Positions 32,302 through 42,444 are shown, counted from the first letter of the stretch. The stretch: 64,000 bases of DNA from Asparagopsis taxiformis (GCA_030407315.1 JALQPE010001788.1:1-64000); one strand, 5' to 3'. Notes: a model not told the origin generated them from the letters alone. Program-made: numbers and translations.

Positions 32302-35300
32302 TTACACGCTGCTCGGACCAGCAACCCTGCCACTTTTCAGCCTTTCCATCGCCTCTAATACCGCATCTCTAATCTCTTTGACAAAGTTCATCTGCGCTGC
32401 CTTCTCTGCTCTGCTATTCCCGTTAGTCACCTTGTCCTTATTCTCCACGCCGGTTACACTCCTCAGCGATTGTAGAGCTCTTAGCACATCCTTAATTCCA
32501 TACTCATCTTCTTGTGCCATTCGCTCCAGGAATTTTTCCGCGACGAACACATTCTCTCCCTTCTCGTTCAATACACCGAACAGCGTACTCTGATTACTGC
32601 AGTCGTTCAGTGTCAAGCGGTAGAAGACGGGAATAATGATGACTTCACGCTCGCCACCTTTATCGAATCGCTCCAAGAAACACATCAGCTCCTTGAGCGT
32701 CCACTTGCGCGAAGCGAACTCCGGTGACAGAATCACCACAGCAATCTTGGCAGTGCGCATGGCGGTGATCATCTTCTGAGATGCCTTTTGCCCGGGTCGG
32801 AGCTCTGCCTTGTCTAGAAATACTTTGAAACCCAGTGCAACTAGCAGTTCGTATAATGGTTCGGCGATAGTCAACTTGTCAGTACCGGCGTGACTAATGA
32901 ATACGTCGTACACTTCGTCCGTTTCGGTGCCTATGGTTTGGTCATGTGATGGAGGTGGATGTGGTTGTGAAAGGAGTGGTAGAGGAGGCGCATCTCGCGG
33001 TGGGAGTTGAGTACTGTCTGTGACGAGATCGATGTAGAGCATACCCCTGTAATACATTGAAATAAACATTCGAGATGTATCGGAGACATAATATGCTCCC
33101 CTGACAATATCCTCCAAGGTGGCTATGGTGAAAGGCGAGTCGTTTCCTTCGTATGTCAGATCCGAGTGCCACTCAATGCCATACTCGGTTAACTGCTTAT
33201 GGAATTTCATTTGAGGAATTGCAGTTTTGAACGATGCAGTACTATCGCCATCGAGTTGTACTCTGTCTAACGGCTCTCCTGACGACACATTCCACGACAT
33301 TGATTTCTTCTGGACCATCCCATTCTCTCCGCCTGCCTGGACAGCTGCGACGGCTGAGATGACGCTACCATCTGGGCTGAACCATATCGACTCGAGACCT
33401 CGTAGTGGACCAACTTGCGTCGTATCACTGGAGTCACTAGGACTTGAAGAACGTGATGAAACATCTTGTTCATCGAATGTTAACGACAACGCCCAATCCT
33501 CAAGATCTGATAACTTGTGCAACACATTGCCGTTCTGTGTGTCAACAACATGCACATCACAGTTTCTGAGATCACGATCGTACGCAACGAATCGGTGGTC
33601 ATTTGAAACAGCCAGTGATTTGACCCAAAGATAAAGTAGATGCTGAATTTTGCAACTGGAAATGACGCAATCCGTGTCCCGTGACACATCATCCATGTTC
33701 CGAATCTCCAGATGATCCGAACTTCGGTTCAATGTCAAGATTGTTGCTTCATCCTCGGACACCGCAATTCTGTCCATGTGTAGCAAGAACGCATTGTCCT
33801 TTTCGACGTCGCAGACTACTTTTCGGGCATCCCAAACTCGTACTTGATCCTCATGCAACTCAAAGAGTTCAGAGCCATCTCCGATGCAAAGCGAACGGTG
33901 AGGAGTAAATGATCGATGGGAAAAAGTATTCAGTAACGATAGGACACGATCACGGTTGTTCACCCTCCACACGCGAATTATTCGCGTGGGTTTCGTCGAT
34001 AATTCGCGGCAAGAGCCCCGGTGGTGCGCAGAATATAACAAGCCCCCGTCATTACTGAAGAGAACACTTTGAACCCGACCGTAATCTTCATCAGGTGACG
34101 TCCAGAGATGTGCGCCGCTCTGCACATCCCAAGTCCGAATCGTTCCATCTTCTGATCCTGAGGCCAATACATTCCCATCGAGCGTCAGTGCCACGCTATT
34201 CACCCAACGTGCGTGGCCCTCCAATATTTTCCTACTGTCTTTGAAATTTGTGGCGTCCCAAACACGAATGTTGCCATCCCGTGTTCCGGACACTATGATA
34301 CCTTTCCTTGTACTTATTGCCAGACAGGTAACACCGCGGACATGCGCGTCGATAATTTCAATTGTGGCACCGGTCTTAGTATCCATCACTATTAGTCGTC
34401 CTCGATCAGTACCGAGAACCACTTTCTCCAGCGATGGCAGTACTTGCATGCAATTTATCCCCTCTCTGTCTTGTAGTTCAGCTTGCAGTGGTCTCCACTC
34501 CTCATACTCTTTCCAAATAATTACTTGCCCTCTTCTGCTGCATGAATATATCAACTCCGAAGAGCGGTCGAAAAACACACCCACGACGTCATCTTCTTCT
34601 TTGTGTCCTATAAACGACTTCTTCGTTGTCCCATTATGACTGTTCAATACCACCACCACCCCTCCCTGCCCTCCTACAACCACTTCATTTGCAGCCCCTA
34701 CACACAGGCATTTTCTATTCTTCTCCAGCTTCAGTACACGTTTCAGCGAGCTCCTCCCACTCCTCAATACCCCTGGCCCAGCACGAGCCCAAGGCCGGCG
34801 CGCGTATCGCTCAATACTACAAACTATTCGCTTCACTACTCCGCTTTCGCATGACACGTCTCGCAACCTTCCGTACAGCTGAAAGGTGCACTGGCTTCTG
34901 TTGTTCATACAAACCGGTATCGAAAGCTCTATTGCCCTCTCGACAACTTCAATATCCCTTAACAATCTTCTACCTGTCTCCGTCTTCTCATTTTTCCTTA
35001 AATGCATTCCTAACAGTTGCAATTCAGACATAATCTTCTGAAACGGCCTTTCTTTCATGCTCTCATTCATTTTCTCAATCCAGCGATACTCCGTCAGCAA
35101 CTGCAGAACTTCGGTCTCACATCCGGCCTCGAGTAGGTGTCGAACGACGTTGTCGATCATGTACTTGTCCTTGCCATCTAGTTTCCACCATGCGTCTTCT
35201 TCGGTGCCATTTGACTCTTCTATTTCACCAGCTTCTTCATCTTTTGTGCCTTCGCATGCCCGTATTGATGCCCGGTACGCATCAACAAACCGAGAATGCC

Positions 35301-36729
35301 ACGTTCGTACTCCATCCGACTCCTTCGCCATTTCCATGCACAAGTCGTGAACAAGATCATGCAGCCGTACCCCGACAATTAGTCCTTTCTCATCTTTATC
35401 TAACGATACCAGACTGTGTCTTGAGAACATCCTCACTCCAACGAGTGCATCATTCACATTCCATAGCTTCTCAATCGCACACAATGGAAGACACATCTGC
35501 TTTTGCATAACACAAAACGACCGAAACATCTCTCCCACTGTCATGCTCTTCCCCTTCCGCACCTTCTCCAGCGATTCCAAGCTCGACTGTAGGGCCGCAT
35601 TCAGTCCCACATGTCCATTCCCACCTTCTGCGTCTGAAAGTTGAGTTCTACTTTTCTCCAGACTCTCCCAGCACTGTACAATTCCATCCTGTCCATACAC
35701 ATCTGTCTGTGTACCCAACACATCTTGCAATGCAGATCCAGCGATACTCAGTGCCAGTGGTAGTCCAGCGCAAAGGTCAATTATTTTTTCTAGTGCCTCA
35801 CGATTGGGGGATGAGTAGGATGAAAGCATATGACGGTCGATACCGGCATAGGAACATAAAATTTCAATGCAGGTTTCTCTGCCTGAGTGTTCAGGATTCA
35901 CTTCAATGGACTTGTCATGCGTAGGTACACGCCCAATCTGCTCATTCCTAGTTGACGTCAGAACTTTGGAACATGCTCCCTCAATCCCTTGAACCGCTTT
36001 ACAAGCAGAGTCTACCAAATTGTAGACGCTGGAGTCGAGATCCCACACATCATCAAAGATGAGGAGAAAACGCTTTGCGGTTAGTCTGTCGACTAGATTC
36101 TCCATCAAGGTGGGATGGGTATTCTCCGATGCAGCAAGCTCGATGAACTGGGAATGGAAATCCGGGAAGGCCCTAGCGACAATCACCTTGATCTGGTCCA
36201 GGAGCTTCTGTACTTTAGCGTCTTTGCCGAGTTGAATGAACCACACGCCGTCTGGAAACTTTGCCCAAACGTCTGCATCTCTGCCGAGGGCGCGCTGGAT
36301 AGTTGTTTTACCTGCGCCACCCATACCGACAAGTGCTATGGCGTTTTCTTTTCGGCTATGAGATAGAAGAGAACGCTTGGCCTTGCTTTCTGGAGTTCGG
36401 GAGCTTGTGGAGAAGTCGAGGACCTGAAGGGAGTTGCGGGGGACATAGAAGACGACGGGTTCTGCAACATGTGACGATTGAGCGGGAGATGAAGTGGGAG
36501 CAGGGCCGGGAATCTGATGAGATAACTGGGACGGAAGAGGGACTGAAGAAGATGACGGGACTGTATGCGTGAGAGAGGACTGGATGTGGGTAGCATGGGT
36601 AGCGGCCGGAGTCGGAGAGGTTGTTTGATGGGCTGGGTCAGATACAGGGGCTTGATGGGAGGCTGGAGTGGCGGTCGCTGTGGTGGCGTTGGGAGCGTTT
36701 TGTTTCGAGTGAGAGAAGTAGTGACCCAT
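32302..36729 (-). CDS. NB-ARC-WD40-TIR NLR-like protein B, complete
   Basis: The frame is open to 37005, but the best start is ATG 36729, giving MGHYFSHSK, an N-myristoylation pattern (Gly2, Ser6, Lys9), and 1475 residues. After a Ser/Thr/Pro-rich linker: P-loop GMGGAGKTT (about 135), Walker B FLLIFDDVWD, CAGLPLAL, MHD-like LHDLVHDL, a helical stretch, WD40 repeats about 610-1010 (e.g. GTRDGNIRVWDAT, GSEDGTIRTWDVQ), then a TIR domain from YDVFISHAGTDK (about 1275) with the putative catalytic Glu in WTLKELM (about 1341). Likely an NTP-regulated sensor whose TIR would cleave NAD or signal by assembly, tethered to a membrane. Same architecture and motif spacing as protein A, so the two are paralogues facing each other. 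No stop or frameshift. Confidence 0.88.
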   Translation of the reverse strand: MGHYFSHSKQNAPNATTATATPASHQAPVSDPAHQTTSPTPAATHATHIQSSLTHTVPSSSSVPLPSQLSHQIPGPAPTSSPAQSSHVAEPVVFYVPRNSLQVLDFSTSSRTPESKAKRSLLSHSRKENAIALVGMGGAGKTTIQRALGRDADVWAKFPDGVWFIQLGKDAKVQKLLDQIKVIVARAFPDFHSQFIELAASENTHPTLMENLVDRLTAKRFLLIFDDVWDLDSSVYNLVDSACKAVQGIEGACSKVLTSTRNEQIGRVPTHDKSIEVNPEHSGRETCIEILCSYAGIDRHMLSSYSSPNREALEKIIDLCAGLPLALSIAGSALQDVLGTQTDVYGQDGIVQCWESLEKSRTQLSDAEGGNGHVGLNAALQSSLESLEKVRKGKSMTVGEMFRSFCVMQKQMCLPLCAIEKLWNVNDALVGVRMFSRHSLVSLDKDEKGLIVGVRLHDLVHDLCMEMAKESDGVRTWHSRFVDAYRASIRACEGTKDEEAGEIEESNGTEEDAWWKLDGKDKYMIDNVVRHLLEAGCETEVLQLLTEYRWIEKMNESMKERPFQKIMSELQLLGMHLRKNEKTETGRRLLRDIEVVERAIELSIPVCMNNRSQCTFQLYGRLRDVSCESGVVKRIVCSIERYARRPWARAGPGVLRSGRSSLKRVLKLEKNRKCLCVGAANEVVVGGQGGVVVVLNSHNGTTKKSFIGHKEEDDVVGVFFDRSSELIYSCSRRGQVIIWKEYEEWRPLQAELQDREGINCMQVLPSLEKVVLGTDRGRLIVMDTKTGATIEIIDAHVRGVTCLAISTRKGIIVSGTRDGNIRVWDATNFKDSRKILEGHARWVNSVALTLDGNVLASGSEDGTIRTWDVQSGAHLWTSPDEDYGRVQSVLFSNDGGLLYSAHHRGSCRELSTKPTRIIRVWRVNNRDRVLSLLNTFSHRSFTPHRSLCIGDGSELFELHEDQVRVWDARKVVCDVEKDNAFLLHMDRIAVSEDEATILTLNRSSDHLEIRNMDDVSRDTDCVISSCKIQHLLYLWVKSLAVSNDHRFVAYDRDLRNCDVHVVDTQNGNVLHKLSDLEDWALSLTFDEQDVSSRSSSPSDSSDTTQVGPLRGLESIWFSPDGSVISAVAAVQAGGENGMVQKKSMSWNVSSGEPLDRVQLDGDSTASFKTAIPQMKFHKQLTEYGIEWHSDLTYEGNDSPFTIATLEDIVRGAYYVSDTSRMFISMYYRGMLYIDLVTDSTQLPPRDAPPLPLLSQPHPPPSHDQTIGTETDEVYDVFISHAGTDKLTIAEPLYELLVALGFKVFLDKAELRPGQKASQKMITAMRTAKIAVVILSPEFASRKWTLKELMCFLERFDKGGEREVIIIPVFYRLTLNDCSNQSTLFGVLNEKGENVFVAEKFLERMAQEDEYGIKDVLRALQSLRSVTGVENKDKVTNGNSRAEKAAQMNFVKEIRDAVLEAMERLKSGRVAGPSSV

Positions 36730-37097
36730 GATGCTTGAACTATGCGTGAATGGAATGTAGAGAAGAGCGTAAGTTGCGGAGAGGAATAGTTCAGTTGATG
36801 AGGCAGGCGTGGAGGCGGTGATGATTGGCGTCTCGCGGATACTAAAACGGAAGACGTAGAGTGTGAGAAGCGAAAGTGTTGGACACTGTTGACGCTGAGA
36901 GGAAGCGAAAAACCTTTGTCGAAGAGCGGAGTAAATGCGGATGGGAATAGAATGTCTCTGTTGGAAGTCATGAATTGACGCCTTGCTGGCAACGAATATA
37001 CACATGTATGATACAAAGTGAAGACGCGTGTGAGGTCATCGTGAGACGATGCGGACGCAGATACGTGTACAGGCAGCAGCAGTACAGAAGTCACGAG
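36730..37097. promoter_or_regulatory. Remaining upstream region of NLR-like gene B
   Basis: About 370 bp separate the chosen ATG from the outer Copia insertion. The region holds the gene's 5' leader (the frame stays open for 92 codons) and whatever core promoter survives. I see no clear TATA box. The Copia nest now separates it from its former upstream neighbour. Confidence 0.4.
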
Positions 37098-37158
37098 TAC
37101 TTTGTCGGAAGATCATACCAATACAATAATTCATTACAGTAGACTCAGTATTTAAGGT

Positions 37159-37278
37159 TGTCGGATGATCAAACCATTACAGCAGCACATTACAGCAAAT
37201 AGCTCATTCAGTATTTAACCATCGCCACCGAGCCGGCAGTCACAGAATAAAGTTATATAATGAGCCTCATCATCAACA
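37159..37278 (+). repeat. 5' LTR of inner Copia element
   Basis: TGTCGGATGATCAAACC to CATCATCAACA, 120 bp. It differs from the 3' LTR at four sites. TATA-like TTATATAA lies near its end. Confidence 0.95.
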
Positions 37279-37293
37279 GGTTATGGACCCAGC
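37279..37293 (+). promoter_or_regulatory. Primer-binding site matching initiator tRNA-Met anticodon arm
   Basis: GGTTATGGACCCAGC directly abuts the LTR. It is complementary, with one mismatch, to the anticodon stem-loop of eukaryotic initiator tRNA-Met (GCTGGGCCCATAACC), as in Drosophila copia and yeast Ty5, which prime with a half-tRNA rather than the tRNA 3' end. Confidence 0.8.
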
Positions 37294-37520
37294 CGCTAAC
37301 GCGCTAACGATATCACCCGCCCACCATCCCCCGACGCAGCTCGCGGCGACTAACTAACACACCCACTCCTCGCAACATTACTCCGCCGACATCTCGCGCA
37401 GCGCGCTACGCGCATCGTTCACTCATCCGAAGCCGTCAACAAGCCCTTGACGAACACGTCTACGACCTCTACAATCAAACCTTAATCGAACTCGACCCAT
37501 CCCACCCTTTTCCTACTACA

Positions 37521-40500
37521 ATGCCTGGCTCCCCGCCCCCAACAACACCCGCTCCATCCTCCGCACCCTCAACCCTTCCCAACGCTCCACCCCCCCTTCA
37601 CTTCGATATTCCCCTCCTCACCCAACACAACCTCATTCAATGGTGTCACACAGTTGAGAGCCATGCCACCATCTATGATCTCATCCCCTATGTCCACGGG
37701 CCGGTGCCACCGGCCCCAACAGAAGCCAACGCGTTGCGTCATCACCGGCAACAGATCGCACTAACACGACTCCTCATTCTCCCGCACATATCACAGCCAA
37801 TACTCCGAGGCATCAGACCCACCATATTGAACAGTCCCACACCCACCCTGTATCAGTATGTGCGAGAAAAGCTCTCCACAATCCCACCACACCACTCCGA
37901 GTCAAATCTCCGCCGCCGCGCCGCCCAACTCAAGTACACACCGGGCAGCCCCATCCAAGAGTACATCGACAAGCACACGGAACTCCGTGAAATCATGATA
38001 CAATCAGCATTCCCCGCTATAGCAGACGAACAGACTACAGTACAATACGTACTTGACGGACTCTATGACGATCCCCAATGGAACAACCTCCTTCGCGACA
38101 TCGCGAACTTCCACAACTTCCATCAAGGACGACGCCCCTCGTTGGACCTCGTCTTCAACATGCTCATCGAACACGAACATGCTACACCCCTCCGCCCGAC
38201 AACGTGCACCTCTCCGCGGCCTCATGACCCACCCGTCCCCGTCACGCCCTACCACGTACCATACTCCCACCCACCTCCCCCAACACAATACACCCTCCTC
38301 CCCAACGTCCGACCAGGCACACCTCGACAGACACACCACCGCCACAATCCCAGACAGTTTGCCCTCCCCCATACCATTCACCTCGATACCCATATCCCGC
38401 AACCGCCCAGACATCAAGGACAATGGTGCACCATGCACGGCTCACCCACACACTCCACCGAGAACTGCATCACACGCCGCAATATGCTCCGCAAAATGGA
38501 GCTCCGCGACAGCAAGACCAACCAAGCCCACGCATCTCAGCTCACTCAACATCCCCACGCTGATGAACCACCAGGTAATGGAACACCTCCCATTCACCCA
38601 CAACTCTATCACTACCATTCCGCCCCACCAGAAATCTACCAACTCCCTTCAACGCCCCAACAGCCACCCGACAACACAAACCCCCATACGACTTCGCCAT
38701 ACGCCAGCACAATAAACTCCAACAATTCTTCCAGCTACCTCCTGGATTCCGGCGCAACACCCACCCACATAAGGTGTCCGCAGCCCTATATGCCCCGCAA
38801 ACAAACAACAACGCTTACAGCTTCCGGCGACCTTATCCCCATAACACACCAGGGCCCCACGTCCATCCCAATACCCAATCACCCACCTATCCGCATCCCT
38901 CATGCTGTCGTCATGCCACGCGCGAAACACAATCTCCTCTCGGTAAGCCAAGTGGCTGACAATCATGACATCCTCTTCCAACGCGACGCAGCCTACATCA
39001 CACGTCCTCAACCATCCCCACCGCCCAACATTGTTGTCGCCACTGCGCCCCGTACTAACAATCTCTATTACCTCAACCCAGACAGCCCTCTCCCTAACGC
39101 AAAACACCACCCTTTCCACTCTTCCACCCCTTCACACCCCCCCACAACTACCCATCCCCATGCACTCGGCGCACGCACTCTCCACCCCACAAAACCGACC
39201 CCGAAAACAATTAGAACAACTAATACGCACACACTACTGAACACCAGTGCACCTCGCGCCCCTCCACCTACCTACAAACGTCCGCACACCACTCCGAAGC
39301 CTTTCCAGATTTCACAACGCATCAAGAAAACTACTACAAAAACAACCACAAACCAGAAAACCCCTCCCCCCATACACTCTCTCCCTAAGTCCGACCGTCT
39401 CACTCCAACTCCCCAACCCACAAAATCGACCCCACCACCTCCGCACAATGGACCAAACCCTTTACCCAAAAACGTAATCCGCTCCAAACACACACCGACA
39501 CCAATCGTTAACCCGGCGACCCCACATCACTCCAAGTCGCACCGCACTCCTACTTCAGCACCACCACCTCCCCCCAAAACGACAGACCAGCACCAAAAAC
39601 CCTCCCGCATGCTGATCACACGACAACACGTCACCAGAAACCCAACCGCACGCCAAACAAAATCTCCCAGCCCCATCCTTACCGCCGCTCTCACTCCCCC
39701 ACCCACTAAGTCGCCCAACCCCATTGATCGTGACTACCACGACTGGCATGTACGCCTAGGCCACCTGCACCCCATCCGCCTCCACCAACTCGCCACACAA
39801 AGCCTTGTGCATGGATTGCCCGACACCCTAAAATCACCTCCACCCAAAATCACATGCACAGGCTGTTCACTTGGAAAACAAACGTCTGCTCCCTTCCGCA
39901 GCCGTGACCGGCTTGCCCCCCTTTGTTCCCACATCCACACCGATGTCTGCGGACCGTTCAAACCCCTCTCCATCAATAACAACCAGTACTTCGCTACTTT
40001 TTTGGACGAACACAGCCGATACCTACACATCCATGTATCACCACGCAAAAACCTAGCGGCAGCACACATCCAAGAGCACATCTCACGAATCCACACTCTA
40101 ACCCCCCACCGAGTCACCGACGTGACTATGGACAACGCCCGCGAATATTTCTCTCATACCCTTAAAAACTTCTACACCTCCCAGCACATCCGAACACACC
40201 CCACTGTTCCCCACAGCCCCCAGGAAAACGCGCTGGCCAAGCGCGTCAATCGCACGCTGATGGACACGGTCAGAGCAATTCTCTTAACATCCCAACTTCT
40301 CTCTAAACTCTGGGAATATGCTCTCTACTGTGCAGTAGACCACCACAATCATTCTCCTCACGCAACACACGGCAATACACCGTACTCTGTATGGACGCAA
40401 TCCACTCCCGACGTCTCCACCTTCCTCACCTTTGGCCAACTCGGATATGTCCACAGCAGAAAACCAGTCACCAAACTGCAACCTCGCGCTGAACTCGTCC

Positions 40501-42368
40501 ACTACATAGGACGCGTCGACCTACGCCATTACTACATATACCATGCACCGACAGACAAAGTATCCCGTTGTCGAATATCCGACTTCAAATTATACGACCC
40601 AAACACCGACCCTACCGCAACAACAACGCATCACGCTCGTCCTCACGCCTTACAGGCAACGACAACCTCTTCCGCTCCATTCACATCACCCACAACACTC
40701 ACACAAGCGCGAATGGCACCTGACTCGGCTGAATGGGAAAAGTCCTGGAACGCTGAGCTAGACAACCTCGAGGAGCGTGGCACCATAACATACGTGCCCA
40801 GAGACAGCATTCCTCCCAACATCAAACTCCTGCCAGTCAAATTTGTACTCAAGACTAAAACCGACGCAACCGGCAAACCAATTTCTTGTAAAACCCGTTG
40901 CAACATACGCGGTGACCTCCAAAAACCCCACGAACATTATAACCCTGACGCCATCTCGTCCCCTGTAGCTGACCGAGACGCCATTCGTCTCGCCCTGTCC
41001 CTAGCAGCAGCCCACAACTATGAAGCCCACCACTGGGACTTGGACTCTGCATTCCTCCATGAAGACTTTGGAGACGAAAATACACTCTATATACACCAAC
41101 CCCAACGCTTCAACGGTACGTACAAGTATCCAAACCACGTCGGCATGGTCACCGGAAACATGTACGGCGCCAAACAGGCCTGCAGAATATTCACACAAGG
41201 CCTGTCCCAACACCTCCACCTTACCAACTTCAATCGCCTCACCAGCGACAGCTGCACATATCTCCTCACAGCCCCACACGATTCTAGCCAATTTTTGTTC
41301 TTCTTCATCACAATTGATGACTTCCTTGTCATTTCAAATAACCCCCAGCTCCGCGAACACGCCAAACAACATCTTCAGACAAAGTATATCCTCAAGGACC
41401 TTGGACCAGTCACCCATCTACTCGGCTGGAAAGTTACGCGCACAACAGAAGCCATCAAAATCTCCCAACCAGCGTACATCGCTGCCCTGCTGGAGAAATT
41501 CGGCCTCCAAAACGCCAAACCGGCCTCCTCCCCCATCGCCACAGACCTGATCAACACCACAGAGCAAATCAACACACCCTTAGACACCAAGAAGCACGAT
41601 TACAACGGACTCATCGGAAGCCTCCACTACTTAGCAGACTCAACCCGTCCCGATATTGCCTATATCACTGGATATCTGGGACGTTACACACAAGCACCAC
41701 TCGTACTGCACTGGAAGGCAGGACTGCGCGTACTCCGATACCTTAGCGACAATCCAGACATGGGCATAGAATACAAAACGCAGTACACCTCATCGCTAAT
41801 TGCCTACTCCGACAGCGACTTTGCCGCATGCACCAACACAAGACGATCCACAACAGGCACTATAATCATGTACAACGGCTTACCCGTAGCCTGGCAATCA
41901 AAGCGACAACGATTTGTGTCCCCCAGCACATGGGCCGCCGAATTCGTAGCCGCATTCCATACCTCCCTTCACATCAACTGTCTCCGCAATTTACTATCTG
42001 ACTTACAGCACCCTGAACAATCCCCCACACTACTCTACATGGACAATGCTGGCGCAATTATCACAGCGAAAACCGACCATCCGACGCCCAAATCGAAACA
42101 TATAGACGTCAAATATTACTATCTCAAGGAACAAGTCGCACGGAAACGCATCAACATACAACATACACCGTCAAACACAAATGCAGCAGACATACTGACG
42201 AAGGCCTTGAAGCCTGCCCAATTCCGTACCAAACTCTCACTCCTCCGACTCTCGCAGCCCACGTCGCGCGGCGACTGTCGGATGATCAAAACATCTACGC
42301 GCCGTGACCAACGAGAGTCTCCACTGTCGGATGATCAAACCATTAAAGCAGCACATTACAGCAAATAG
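37521..42368 (+). CDS. gag-pol: Copia Gag-Pol polyprotein
   Basis: An intact 1615-residue polyprotein from ATG 37521. Gag about 1-330, with a C-x2-H-x4-H-x4-C knuckle (CTMHGSPTHSTENC, about 302); aspartic protease DSGATPT near 408; a long Pro/Thr-rich spacer; GAG-pre-integrase about 738-790 (WHVRLGHLH); integrase with D in HTDVCGPF (about 806), D in TMDNAREYF (about 868) and E in SPQENALAK (about 901); reverse transcriptase about 1073-1275 with ITIDDFLVIS in place of YVDD; RNase H from AYSDSDFAA (about 1427). It supplies all functions for reverse transcription and integration, acting in cytoplasmic particles and then the nucleus. The last 14 codons lie inside the 3' LTR. Confidence 0.96.
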   Translation: MPGSPPPTTPAPSSAPSTLPNAPPPLHFDIPLLTQHNLIQWCHTVESHATIYDLIPYVHGPVPPAPTEANALRHHRQQIALTRLLILPHISQPILRGIRPTILNSPTPTLYQYVREKLSTIPPHHSESNLRRRAAQLKYTPGSPIQEYIDKHTELREIMIQSAFPAIADEQTTVQYVLDGLYDDPQWNNLLRDIANFHNFHQGRRPSLDLVFNMLIEHEHATPLRPTTCTSPRPHDPPVPVTPYHVPYSHPPPPTQYTLLPNVRPGTPRQTHHRHNPRQFALPHTIHLDTHIPQPPRHQGQWCTMHGSPTHSTENCITRRNMLRKMELRDSKTNQAHASQLTQHPHADEPPGNGTPPIHPQLYHYHSAPPEIYQLPSTPQQPPDNTNPHTTSPYASTINSNNSSSYLLDSGATPTHIRCPQPYMPRKQTTTLTASGDLIPITHQGPTSIPIPNHPPIRIPHAVVMPRAKHNLLSVSQVADNHDILFQRDAAYITRPQPSPPPNIVVATAPRTNNLYYLNPDSPLPNAKHHPFHSSTPSHPPTTTHPHALGARTLHPTKPTPKTIRTTNTHTLLNTSAPRAPPPTYKRPHTTPKPFQISQRIKKTTTKTTTNQKTPPPIHSLPKSDRLTPTPQPTKSTPPPPHNGPNPLPKNVIRSKHTPTPIVNPATPHHSKSHRTPTSAPPPPPKTTDQHQKPSRMLITRQHVTRNPTARQTKSPSPILTAALTPPPTKSPNPIDRDYHDWHVRLGHLHPIRLHQLATQSLVHGLPDTLKSPPPKITCTGCSLGKQTSAPFRSRDRLAPLCSHIHTDVCGPFKPLSINNNQYFATFLDEHSRYLHIHVSPRKNLAAAHIQEHISRIHTLTPHRVTDVTMDNAREYFSHTLKNFYTSQHIRTHPTVPHSPQENALAKRVNRTLMDTVRAILLTSQLLSKLWEYALYCAVDHHNHSPHATHGNTPYSVWTQSTPDVSTFLTFGQLGYVHSRKPVTKLQPRAELVHYIGRVDLRHYYIYHAPTDKVSRCRISDFKLYDPNTDPTATTTHHARPHALQATTTSSAPFTSPTTLTQARMAPDSAEWEKSWNAELDNLEERGTITYVPRDSIPPNIKLLPVKFVLKTKTDATGKPISCKTRCNIRGDLQKPHEHYNPDAISSPVADRDAIRLALSLAAAHNYEAHHWDLDSAFLHEDFGDENTLYIHQPQRFNGTYKYPNHVGMVTGNMYGAKQACRIFTQGLSQHLHLTNFNRLTSDSCTYLLTAPHDSSQFLFFFITIDDFLVISNNPQLREHAKQHLQTKYILKDLGPVTHLLGWKVTRTTEAIKISQPAYIAALLEKFGLQNAKPASSPIATDLINTTEQINTPLDTKKHDYNGLIGSLHYLADSTRPDIAYITGYLGRYTQAPLVLHWKAGLRVLRYLSDNPDMGIEYKTQYTSSLIAYSDSDFAACTNTRRSTTGTIIMYNGLPVAWQSKRQRFVSPSTWAAEFVAAFHTSLHINCLRNLLSDLQHPEQSPTLLYMDNAGAIITAKTDHPTPKSKHIDVKYYYLKEQVARKRINIQHTPSNTNAADILTKALKPAQFRTKLSLLRLSQPTSRGDCRMIKTSTRRDQRESPLSDDQTIKAAHYSK

Positions 42369-42444
42369 CTCATTCAGTATTTAACCATCGCCGCCGAGCC
42401 GGCAGTCACAGAATAAAGGTATGTAATGAGCCTCATCATCAACA
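42325..42444 (+). repeat. 3' LTR of inner Copia element
   Basis: 120 bp, TGTCGG to CAACA. It differs from the 5' LTR by C to A, A to G, T to G and A to G. The polyprotein stop codon (42366-42368) is inside it. Confidence 0.95.

Larger units (their letters stand above)
37159..42444 (+). mobile_element. Copia element 1 (inner), structurally complete
   Basis: Two 120-bp LTRs (37159-37278 and 42325-42444), TGT..ACA ends, and a target duplication AAGGT at 37154-37158 and 42445-42449 that lies inside the 5' LTR of the outer Copia element. One uninterrupted gag-pol frame fills the interior. It therefore inserted after the outer element. Confidence 0.96.
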
